Assembly (NCBI GenBank): GCA_022825885.1
Contig: JAJDVY010000013.1
Location: 1-64,000, forward strand
DNA: 64,000 nt
Reading direction: 5' to 3'
From: Nitrospirales bacterium
Lineage (GTDB): Bacteria > Nitrospirota > Nitrospiria > Nitrospirales > UBA8639
This document shows positions 53,439 to 60,635 of the stretch, one piece after another. The notes beneath the pieces were generated by a model. The model worked only from the letters and a program-made list of their open reading frames with translations. It was not told the origin of the DNA and made no database searches. The translations under genes and the position numbers were made by a program. Numbering within the stretch: the stretch's first letter is position 1; each line of letters starts with the position of its first letter.

Positions 53439-53731
53439 TATTCACTCTTCAGTCTTGAACGATCATTGCGCTGGTCCCAGACACGCAATACTTCGATTCG
53501 ATCGCCAACCGCTCGGTAGATGAAGGAGAACGGGGTTCGTGGGATCGAGAATTCCCGCACGTCTTCTATCTCCTCAACCGGGTGGCCCACGAACGGATTA
53601 TTTCGGATGATACTGCAAACGTTGCCATATTGCTTGGCAGCACGCTTCGCACCATCCGGGAAGACGTGAGCGTAGTAGGTGCGCATCCACAGCAAATCCG
53701 AACGTGTGGATGGCAGGAAGACGAGCTTCAT
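53438..53731 (-). CDS. RelE/ParE-family toxin
   Basis: 97 residues with the RelE/ParE fold pattern: SDLLWMRTYYAHVF, a KRAAKQYGNVCSIIRNNPFV helix, GHPVEEIEDVREFSI (PVxE..D.R.F), and FIYRAVGDRIEVLRVWDQR at the C-terminus. The family includes mRNA interferases (RelE) and gyrase inhibitors (ParE); which applies cannot be told. It follows the antitoxin by 3 nt. Its stop overlaps the metG start, so it is embedded in an essential operon. Confidence 0.85.
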   Translation of the reverse strand: MKLVFLPSTRSDLLWMRTYYAHVFPDGAKRAAKQYGNVCSIIRNNPFVGHPVEEIEDVREFSIPRTPFSFIYRAVGDRIEVLRVWDQRNDRSRLKSE

Positions 53732-53734
53732 CAG

Positions 53735-54019
53735 TCACGTTGGACCGGACTGAATGTCGGGTTTAGGCGGTGGAAGTTCACGGTCCGTATCCCAAGAGGA
53801 AATCCAGGCGTCCATCGTATCCTGCGAGATGAAGACTCCCTCATCGGCTTCCGCTATGGCCGCGCGGATTGCCGCTCGTTTTTCTGCCCGGCCGCGCAGC
53901 ATCGCCTCGATTGCTTTGGCGGCAAGATAAGACGTTGAACGCTCCTCGCGCATTGCCTCTTGTTCAAGGCTTCTCTTGAGATCCGCGTCGATTCGCAAGC
54001 TCAGTCGTTCCGTTGTCAT
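53735..54019 (-). CDS. RHH (CopG-like) antitoxin
   Basis: 94 residues. An N-terminal ribbon-helix-helix DNA-binding domain (ERLSLRIDADLKRSLEQEAM, ERSTSYLAAKAIEAML) and a C-terminal tail (ADEGVFISQDTMDAWISSWD) that would wrap the toxin. ATG 54019 with GAGG at 8 nt is chosen; ATG 54034 and TTG 54037 are alternatives. Expected to neutralise the toxin and repress its own promoter at the palindrome 54054-54072. Confidence 0.82.
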   Translation of the reverse strand: MTTERLSLRIDADLKRSLEQEAMREERSTSYLAAKAIEAMLRGRAEKRAAIRAAIAEADEGVFISQDTMDAWISSWDTDRELPPPKPDIQSGPT

Positions 54020-54053
54020 ACTGTCAATCCTCATCAATGTGTCAGTCGGCGGG

Positions 54054-54090
54054 TGTCATCTATTGTATGACAATGGGGCAGGGTTGTCTA
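54054..54090 (-). promoter_or_regulatory. Toxin/antitoxin promoter with overlapping operator
   Basis: On the minus strand TAGACA (54090-54085), 17 nt and TACAAT (54067-54062). The inverted repeat TGTCAT-N7-ATGACA (54054-54072) covers the -10 box, and further TGTCA half-sites lie at 54015, 54022 and 54040. This is the expected layout for ribbon-helix-helix autoregulation. Confidence 0.6.
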
Positions 54091-54123
54091 GAAGTCTGCC
54101 CCAACAGAAACTTTTCATGTTCT

Positions 54124-55140
54124 TCAGGCGGCGTCACGATGGATGGTTTCATGAAAGCGGAACAGGAAATTTTCCAGGCAGAGCTGGAGGTTCAAATTCT
54201 GCGTGGGGGCCTGTTCCAGGGTTTGCAGGGCGTCCATGAGTTTCACGATGTCAGCCGGGGTTAAGGATTCGGCGATTTGTTCAAGCAGCGGGATTTGCGA
54301 TTGGTGCAACAGGAGGTCCTGCCGGGGTCCGAGGGTCATCAGCAGCAGGTCACGCAGTCCGTGCGAAAGCCAGTCGATCACGTCAGGGAAGGGTTGGGAT
54401 TTCGAGAATTCCTCGGCTTGCTGGAGCACGGCCGTCGCATGAGCCAGGGTCCCGGACCGGCACAAATCAAAAAACCGGTCGTGGCGGCTGCGGAGGTCCG
54501 CAAGATCCGCGCGCAGGGCCATGCCGATACGGTTTCCGCACACACGGGAAAGAAAGCGGACGTCCTCAATCGCCATGGCCTGTTTCAGGGCCAAGGCCCC
54601 TTCGAATTGATCCGGAGTCGCGGGCGCAAACCTGAGCGTCAAACAACGGGAACGCACGGTAGCCAACAGACGCAACGGTTGGTTGGTGATCAGGATAAAC
54701 AGGCTGTGTTCCGGCGGGTCTTCGAGCGTTTTCAAAAACGCGTTCGCGGCGTTGGCGGTGAGGCGGTCGGCATCGTCGATGAGGCAGATCTTACGCGCGC
54801 CCAGCAGCGGCCGGTAAATCACGTGACGTTCGATTTCACGGATTTGGTCGACTTTGATTTGCGGGTTGGCTTTGTCCCGTTCCGGTTCGATGACCAACAG
54901 GTCGGGATAGGTGCCGGAGTTGATTTGCTCACACGCGCGACAGTGGCCGCAGGAGTCCGGTTGAGCCGAGGAGGGCGGGGTTTCGCAGGACAGGGCCTGC
55001 GCGAACCGCAGGGCCATGAGGCGTTTGCCGATGCCGTCGTCCCCCGAGAAGAGGTAGGCATGGCCGATGGCCTGCCGGGTCAGCGCCGTCCGGATTTTCT
55101 TTTTCGGTCCTTCCTGACCGATGACGTCGGCAAACGGCAT
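54124..55140 (-). CDS. holB: DNA polymerase III delta-prime subunit
   Basis: 338 residues. N-terminal AAA+ domain: MPFADVIGQEGPKKKIRTAL, phosphate loop SGDDGIGKRLMAL, Zn-binding Cys cluster CGHCRAC, LIDDADRLTANAANAFLKTL and the SRC motif in TVRSRCLTLRF. Delta-prime is the stator of the clamp loader. It is 5 nt downstream of tmk, a common pairing. The DnaX-like C-terminal collar domain follows. Confidence 0.9.
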   Translation of the reverse strand: MPFADVIGQEGPKKKIRTALTRQAIGHAYLFSGDDGIGKRLMALRFAQALSCETPPSSAQPDSCGHCRACEQINSGTYPDLLVIEPERDKANPQIKVDQIREIERHVIYRPLLGARKICLIDDADRLTANAANAFLKTLEDPPEHSLFILITNQPLRLLATVRSRCLTLRFAPATPDQFEGALALKQAMAIEDVRFLSRVCGNRIGMALRADLADLRSRHDRFFDLCRSGTLAHATAVLQQAEEFSKSQPFPDVIDWLSHGLRDLLLMTLGPRQDLLLHQSQIPLLEQIAESLTPADIVKLMDALQTLEQAPTQNLNLQLCLENFLFRFHETIHRDAA

Positions 55141-55145
55141 AGGGG

Positions 55146-55871
55146 TTATGAATGCTTGACCGTCAGGAGTTGTTTCTTCAGCCTCTGTTCGAGCAGAGGG
55201 GCGATCAACGTGATCAGGTGCCGGGCAATTGCCTGGACCGACCGGCCGGCGTTGATCGTATGAATCCGTTTCGGAGCTTGTTGGGCCAGGCTCAGAAATC
55301 CTTTCCGCACGCGTTGATGAAAGTCCGCGGTTTCATGATCCAGGCGATTCACGTCGGTGCTGTTCAGCCGGCGTCGCAATCCTTGGGACACGGGCAGATC
55401 GAACAAAAAGGTCGCGTCGGGAGTCAAGCCCTTGGCGGCCCATCGCGTGAGTGACCGCAGTTCGCGTATCGGAAGTCCCCTGCCGTATCCCTGGTACGCC
55501 AGCGTCGAGTCGGAAAAGCGATCGCAGATGACCACGGCCCCGTGTTGCAAAGCCGGCAGGAGCCGGTCGGCGACGTGTTGACTGCGGGCCGCCAGGATCA
55601 GGGCGGCTTCGCATTCAGGAACCAGCGGGTCCGCCGCGTGCAGTCCGCGCGCAGGCCGAAGAAAGACCTCGCGGATGTGTTCGGCTACGGGGGTGCCGCC
55701 GGGCTCACGTGTTTCGAGCACCTCGAACCCTTGGTCCCGGAGATGTCGGGCGAGGGCGTGGGCCTGGGTGGATTTGCCGCTCCCTTCGATGCCTTCGAAC
55801 GTGATGAAAAGGCCTTTTCGACGAGGACGTTTCGGCGAGGACGGGGTCCCTTGTGATCGTCTGTTTGCCAC
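55146..55871 (-). CDS. tmk: Thymidylate kinase
   Basis: About 241 residues from GTG 55871 with a basic N-terminal extension of roughly 20 residues before the conserved FITFEGIEGSGKSTQAHALA (P-loop). DRFSDSTLAYQGYGRGLP is the family DR(Y/F) motif. Phosphorylates dTMP to dTDP, the step after thymidylate synthase. The ATG just upstream (at about 55878) is out of frame. A longer frame to 56075 overlaps the divergent DUF502 gene and is rejected. Heads the tmk-holB-(TA)-metG run. Confidence 0.88.
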   Translation of the reverse strand: MANRRSQGTPSSPKRPRRKGLFITFEGIEGSGKSTQAHALARHLRDQGFEVLETREPGGTPVAEHIREVFLRPARGLHAADPLVPECEAALILAARSQHVADRLLPALQHGAVVICDRFSDSTLAYQGYGRGLPIRELRSLTRWAAKGLTPDATFLFDLPVSQGLRRRLNSTDVNRLDHETADFHQRVRKGFLSLAQQAPKRIHTINAGRSVQAIARHLITLIAPLLEQRLKKQLLTVKHS

Positions 55872-55941
55872 GGCGCATCGTAATCTAACCCGTTGATATT
55901 CGCAAGAAAAGGGGTTGCAGGAAGGTCTCCGGCTTTGTAAC

Positions 55942-56628
55942 ATGCCAGTCACCATGTCCAGTGCGGTGTTCAAGCGATATTTTCTGACCGGCTTGTTGGT
56001 GGTCACGCCGATTTGGGGGACGGTCCTCGTCCTGAAGACCCTGTTCGTCACCGTGGACAGCATTCTGGGGAACATGCTGGCCGAGGTGGTGACTGAGGAC
56101 TACTACGTGCCCGGACTGGGGATCCTGACGCTGCTGTTTCTGATCCTCTTTGCGGGGTTCATGGGGACGAATTACATCGGGGGCCGGTTGGTGAAACGGT
56201 GGGAAGAGTCCCTGGAACGGGTGCCCGTGGTCCGGGGGATTTACGCGACGTTGAAATCGATGATGGACATCCTGTCGTTCAAGCAGCGGAAGAAGTACAA
56301 CAAAGTGGTGATGATTCAATTCCCCAAGGACGGAAACTACTGCTTGGCTTTCGTGACCGGGGAGACCAGGGAAGAAGTCCAAACCCTGGCGCCGGAACCC
56401 CTGGTCCACGTCTACGTCCCGACGTCGCCGAATCCCACGTCCGGATATTTTTTGTTGGTCCCGGAGCGGGAAGTGGTGTCCGTGGACATGAGCGTGGAAG
56501 AGGCCATGAAATTAATCGTCTCGGGCGGGCTCTATTCTTCCGGGAAACCCATGAACGTGCCGACCTTCGATACGGCGCGCGAGTCCGCTACCTTTCCTGA
56601 GCAAAAGGTCGAAGTCCGGACGGGATAG
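55942..56628 (+). CDS. DUF502 family membrane protein
   Basis: About 228 residues. Two N-terminal membrane helices (FLTGLLVVTPIWGTVLVL and GLGILTLLFLILFAGFMGT) followed by a soluble domain (RVPVVRGIYATLKSMMDILS, VVMIQFPKDGNYCLAFVTGE, VPTSPNPTSGYFLLVPEREV). This is the DUF502 pattern, a widely distributed protein without an established function. Start ATG 55942; ATG 55954 is also possible. Divergent from tmk and 41 nt before glmU. Confidence 0.85.
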   Translation: MPVTMSSAVFKRYFLTGLLVVTPIWGTVLVLKTLFVTVDSILGNMLAEVVTEDYYVPGLGILTLLFLILFAGFMGTNYIGGRLVKRWEESLERVPVVRGIYATLKSMMDILSFKQRKKYNKVVMIQFPKDGNYCLAFVTGETREEVQTLAPEPLVHVYVPTSPNPTSGYFLLVPEREVVSVDMSVEEAMKLIVSGGLYSSGKPMNVPTFDTARESATFPEQKVEVRTG

Positions 56629-56669
56629 CCTCCACGTTCTTCACCACGCCTCACGGTGAGGCATCATCC

Positions 56670-58214
56670 ATGAAAAAGTTTTCCGCGATTGTCATCGCAG
56701 CGGGCCGGGGTAAACGCATGCGGTCCAGGACGACCAAGGTGCTGCACCCCGTGGCCGGGCGACCCATGCTCTGGTACATGGTTGCGTTGGCCGGGCGGGT
56801 CGCGGACGCGCGCGTGGCGGTTGTCATCGGACACCAGGCTGACCGGGTTCGTGAGTTTCTGGACCAATCCAAAGCGGATTTCGAGCCCTTCGACGTGGTC
56901 CTGCAACGCGACCAGTTCGGGACGGGCCATGCCGTGCAACAAGCCCAAGCCGTCCTGATGCCCAACGGGAAGGCCGCGAGCAGGTCTTGTCTCATCCTGA
57001 ACGCGGATACGCCGTTGCTGAGCCGGGCGACCGTCCAGCGGCTGCTGGCCCGTCATGAAAAAGAACAAGCCACCCTGACTCTCCTGAGTACGGACCTGCC
57101 CGAGCCCCGGGGCTATGGGCGCGTGGTCAGGGGCCCCAACGGGCACGTCCTCAAGGTGGCGGAGGAAGCGGATGCCACCAGGGCCGAGCGCGCCATTCGT
57201 GAAGTCAACGCCGGTATTTACGTGGTCGATACGTCGTTCCTGTTCAAGGCCCTGGCCCGGGTGAGCAGGCAGAACGCGCAAGGGGAATATTATCTGACCG
57301 ACGTCGTGGGTTTGGCCGTGGCCGAAGGGCGCAAGGTCGTGGGGCTGAAGACGCCTGACTCCGAAGAATGTCTCGGGGTCAATACCCGTGAACACCTGGC
57401 CGTCGTCGAAGAGGCGATGCGCCACCGCATCCGGTCGCGATGGTTGAACGCGGGCGTGACCATGCCGGATCCCCGGGTCACGTACATCGACGATTCGGTC
57501 ACGATCGGCATGGATACCGTGCTCTACCCGGGCGTGACGCTGGAAGGGCAAACCAGGATCGGGGCCGGCTGCGTCATTCGCTCCGCTTCCCGGATCACGA
57601 ACAGCCTGGTCGGGAAGGCCGTCACCATCCGGGACAGTTCAGTCGTGGAGAATGCGGTGATCGAAGACCATGCCGTCATCGGGCCGTTTGCGCACGTTCG
57701 TCCCGGCTCGGTGCTGAGGAAACGATCCAAGGTCGGCAATTTTGTCGAAGTGAAAAACACGGACCTGGGTGCCGGGTCCAAGGCGAATCACTTGACCTAT
57801 TTGGGTGATACAACCATCGGGAAACGGGTCAATATCGGCGCGGGCACCATCACGTGCAATTACGACGGCTATAAAAAAGACCGGACGACGATCGAGGACG
57901 AGGCGTTCATCGGCAGCGACACGCAATTGATCGCCCCCGTCAGGGTGGGGAAGGGCGCCGTGGTGGGCGCAGGCTCCACCATCATGGAAGACGTGCCTGC
58001 ACATGCGCTGGCGCTGTCCAGGACCCCGCAGGTCACCCAAGATGACTGGGCCGCCAAGCGCCGCGCCTATCAATCGGGGACGTCATCGTCCAAGCAGAAA
58101 TCCGCCCCCTCGTCCCGCGGCAGAAAAAAAGCAAAGACGCTGGATCCCCGATCGGGGTCGGGGATGACAGCAGGAGGGTCGGGGATGACGGAAAGAGACA
58201 ACGAATCTTGTTAA
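56670..58214 (+). CDS. glmU: Bifunctional GlmU (GlcNAc-1-P uridylyltransferase / GlcN-1-P acetyltransferase)
   Basis: 514 residues versus the usual 450-460. The N-terminal uridylyltransferase has AIVIAAGRGKRMRSRTTKVL; the C-terminal left-handed helix domain ends with GKGAVVGAGSTIMEDVPAHAL. It makes UDP-GlcNAc for peptidoglycan and LPS. The last 40 or so residues are not family-like: from about 58125 the frame is encoded by the dispersed repeat (GRKKAKTLDPRSGSGM...), so a repeat has extended the C-terminus. A ribosome site (GGTGAGG) precedes ATG 56670. The next gene is glmS. Confidence 0.95.
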   Translation: MKKFSAIVIAAGRGKRMRSRTTKVLHPVAGRPMLWYMVALAGRVADARVAVVIGHQADRVREFLDQSKADFEPFDVVLQRDQFGTGHAVQQAQAVLMPNGKAASRSCLILNADTPLLSRATVQRLLARHEKEQATLTLLSTDLPEPRGYGRVVRGPNGHVLKVAEEADATRAERAIREVNAGIYVVDTSFLFKALARVSRQNAQGEYYLTDVVGLAVAEGRKVVGLKTPDSEECLGVNTREHLAVVEEAMRHRIRSRWLNAGVTMPDPRVTYIDDSVTIGMDTVLYPGVTLEGQTRIGAGCVIRSASRITNSLVGKAVTIRDSSVVENAVIEDHAVIGPFAHVRPGSVLRKRSKVGNFVEVKNTDLGAGSKANHLTYLGDTTIGKRVNIGAGTITCNYDGYKKDRTTIEDEAFIGSDTQLIAPVRVGKGAVVGAGSTIMEDVPAHALALSRTPQVTQDDWAAKRRAYQSGTSSSKQKSAPSSRGRKKAKTLDPRSGSGMTAGGSGMTERDNESC

Positions 58215-58236
58215 CGAATGACTGAACACATACAAG
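58128..58236. repeat. Dispersed element overlapping the glmU 3' end
   Basis: AAAGACGCTGGATCCCCGAT (58132-58151) begins the head; two tandem units with GGGGATGACAG follow (58160-58200), then ACGAATCTTGTTAACGAATG and the 14-mer TGAACACATACAAG (58223-58236). The same order is present in inverse at 8139-8256. The first part is translated as the GlmU tail. Confidence 0.7.
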
Positions 58237-58270
58237 AGCAAAAATGATGCATTTTGGTGACAAATAGCCT

Positions 58271-60100
58271 ATGTGTGGAATCATAGGATATATCGGGGAC
58301 GACAATGCCGGCGGCGTATTGCTGCAAGGACTGCGGCGATTGGAGTACCGGGGCTATGATTCCGCGGGTATTGCCGTGTTGCAGCATGGCCGGATCGAGA
58401 TCCGGCGAAGCGTTGGCAAACTGCGGCACCTGGAAGACACGCTGAAACACGAACACCTTGCCGGGACAATCGGCATCGGTCATACCCGATGGGCCACGCA
58501 CGGCAAACCATCAGAACAGAACGCTCATCCGCATCGATCCGGCAACGTCGTCATCGTGCACAACGGCATTATCGAAAATTACCTGGCCCACAAGCGGGAA
58601 TTGGAACACGCGGGCTACCGGTTCGAATCCGAAACGGATACCGAAGTCATTGCGCATCTGCTGGCGTTTCATATGGAAGAGGGGCACTCTCTCGAACAGG
58701 CGTTTCGCGCGACGGTGCGGGAATTGCACGGAAGCTATGCCATTGCCGGTATGTGCCTGAGCGAACCCGAGACCTTGGTGGTGGCCAAGTCGGGTTGTCC
58801 GCTGGTGCTGGGGCAAAGCGAGAAGGCCGCGTTTCTGGCTTCCGACGTGACGCCGTTACTCGCCCACACCCGTCACGTGACGTATTTGGAAGACGGGGAC
58901 GTCGGGACGTTGACCCCGCTCGGCGTGACGGTGACCGGCGCACACGGCCAGCCCGTCGGCAGAGACGTGGTCCGAATCGACTGGGACGCGGAGGCCGCGG
59001 AAAAGGGCGGGTATCCGCACTTCATGCTCAAGGAAATTCATGAGCAACCCCAGGCCCTCCTCGATACCTTGCGGGGCCGCTACAGTTATGACTCGGGTGA
59101 AGCGGATCTGCCGGATCTGGCAATCACGCCGGACCAGTTACGGGATGCCCGGTCGATCTGGATCGTCGCGTGTGGAACCTCCTGGCACGCCGGCCTGGTG
59201 GGCAAATATCTGTTTGAGGAACTCGTCCATAAGCCGGTTCAAGTCGATATCGGCTCGGAATTCCGGTATCGCAACCCAATGGTTCAGCAAGGGGACGTGT
59301 TTGTCGCCATTTCCCAATCCGGAGAAACCGCGGATACGCTGGCCGCCGCCAGGGAGGCCAGGCGGTTGGGCGCGCACGTCCTGTCGATCGTGAACGTGGT
59401 CGGGAGCACGCTGGCCAGGGAATCGGACGGCGTCATTTACACCCGTTGCGGCCCGGAAATCAGCGTGGCCTCGACCAAAGCCTTCACCGGCCAACTCATG
59501 GCCCTGTATCTTCTGGCCCTGCACGTCGGGCGAGTGCGCCAAATCCTGAGCGTGGAAGACGGGCAATGGTGGCTGGATCAATTCATGGCCCTGCCCGGGC
59601 ACGTGGAAAGCGTCATCAGGCGGGAAGCCGAATTCGTGGCGATGGCGAAACGATTTTACCGGAAGAACAACTTTCTCTATCTCGGACGAGGGATCAATTA
59701 TCCGATTGCGTTGGAGGGTGCGCTCAAACTCAAGGAAATTTCCTACATCCACGCGGAAGGCTACGCGGCGGGAGAAATGAAGCACGGCCCCATTGCCCTG
59801 ATCGATGAAGACATGCCGGTGGTGGTCCTGGCTCCACGGGACCGGCTATACGAAAAAACCGTCAGCAACCTGATGGAAGTGAAGGCACGGAGTGCGCCGG
59901 TGATGGCGTTGGTGAGCGAGGGCGAAGAAGAACTGGAAGCCCTGGCCGATTGCGTGTTCAGGATTCCCGACACCCATGCGTTGCTCTCTCCGATTCCCTT
60001 TACGGCCGCGCTTCAATTGTTGGCATACCACGTGGCAATCTTGCGCAATATCGACGTGGACCGTCCGCGAAACCTGGCCAAAAGCGTGACCGTGGAATAG
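58271..60100 (+). CDS. glmS: Glutamine-fructose-6-phosphate aminotransferase
   Basis: 609 residues. Catalytic Cys follows the initiator Met (MCGIIGYIGDDNAGGVLL, with RRLEYRGYDSAG), the glutaminase half is followed by two SIS domains (ACGTSWHAGLVGKYLFEEL, ISQSGETADTLAAAREAR), and it ends KSVTVE. It makes glucosamine 6-phosphate, feeding GlmU next door. The 56 nt upstream hold a repeat end and no room for a glmS ribozyme. Supports co-regulation with glmU. Confidence 0.97.
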   Translation: MCGIIGYIGDDNAGGVLLQGLRRLEYRGYDSAGIAVLQHGRIEIRRSVGKLRHLEDTLKHEHLAGTIGIGHTRWATHGKPSEQNAHPHRSGNVVIVHNGIIENYLAHKRELEHAGYRFESETDTEVIAHLLAFHMEEGHSLEQAFRATVRELHGSYAIAGMCLSEPETLVVAKSGCPLVLGQSEKAAFLASDVTPLLAHTRHVTYLEDGDVGTLTPLGVTVTGAHGQPVGRDVVRIDWDAEAAEKGGYPHFMLKEIHEQPQALLDTLRGRYSYDSGEADLPDLAITPDQLRDARSIWIVACGTSWHAGLVGKYLFEELVHKPVQVDIGSEFRYRNPMVQQGDVFVAISQSGETADTLAAAREARRLGAHVLSIVNVVGSTLARESDGVIYTRCGPEISVASTKAFTGQLMALYLLALHVGRVRQILSVEDGQWWLDQFMALPGHVESVIRREAEFVAMAKRFYRKNNFLYLGRGINYPIALEGALKLKEISYIHAEGYAAGEMKHGPIALIDEDMPVVVLAPRDRLYEKTVSNLMEVKARSAPVMALVSEGEEELEALADCVFRIPDTHALLSPIPFTAALQLLAYHVAILRNIDVDRPRNLAKSVTVE

Positions 60101-60116
60101 GGATCGAACGTCGTTC

Positions 60117-60629
60117 ATGAACACGTTTCATCTCTGGCTGGTCCCGACGGGTGCGGGGCGCGACCGGCTTGCCGGCGTGATTGCCGGTCTGAGCACCCGG
60201 TATCATGGTCCGGCGTTCGATCCCCATCTCACCCTGCTTGGCGGACTCAAGGGCGAGGAGGGTGCCCTGGTTGCCTGTACGAACCAATTGGCGCGTGTGC
60301 TTCAGCCTTTTGAGGTTCGACTCATGGGGCCGGGCTCTGCCGCGTCATATTTTCGCTGTGTTTATCTGCCGGTGGAGTTGTCTCCACCGGTCCTGGAGGC
60401 GCATCAACGGGCCACGCAGCTTTTCGACCGGCAACCGGCGAGTACGTTCGACCCGCACGTGAGTCTCTTGTACGGGGTGTTTGCTGAAAACGTGAAGCGG
60501 GCGATCATCAAAACCCTGCCCTCCGATTTGCCGGGCAGCGTTCCCGTCTCACGCCTCCAACTCATTCGAGCCGATTCCATGAACCCGCAGGATTGGCGGG
60601 TCGTGAAGACCTTGGATTTGTCGTTGTAG
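60117..60629 (+). CDS. 2H phosphoesterase (cyclic phosphodiesterase / RNA ligase-like)
   Basis: 170 residues with the two catalytic HxT/S motifs: FDPHLTLLGG (about 40-49) and FDPHVSLLYG (about 116-125), spaced as in the 2H superfamily. Plant and yeast cyclic phosphodiesterases and bacterial 2'-5' RNA ligase-like (LigT) proteins belong here. The substrate is unknown; cyclic nucleotide or RNA 2',3'-cyclic phosphate are candidates. 16 nt after glmS. The stop is 6 nt from the convergent adhesin end. Confidence 0.85.
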   Translation: MNTFHLWLVPTGAGRDRLAGVIAGLSTRYHGPAFDPHLTLLGGLKGEEGALVACTNQLARVLQPFEVRLMGPGSAASYFRCVYLPVELSPPVLEAHQRATQLFDRQPASTFDPHVSLLYGVFAENVKRAIIKTLPSDLPGSVPVSRLQLIRADSMNPQDWRVVKTLDLSL

Positions 60630-60635
60630 CCGCGT

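Noticed and set aside
58215-58270. glmS ribozyme
   Set aside because: The gap is 56 nt and filled by a repeat end; the ribozyme is larger and no matching core is visible.
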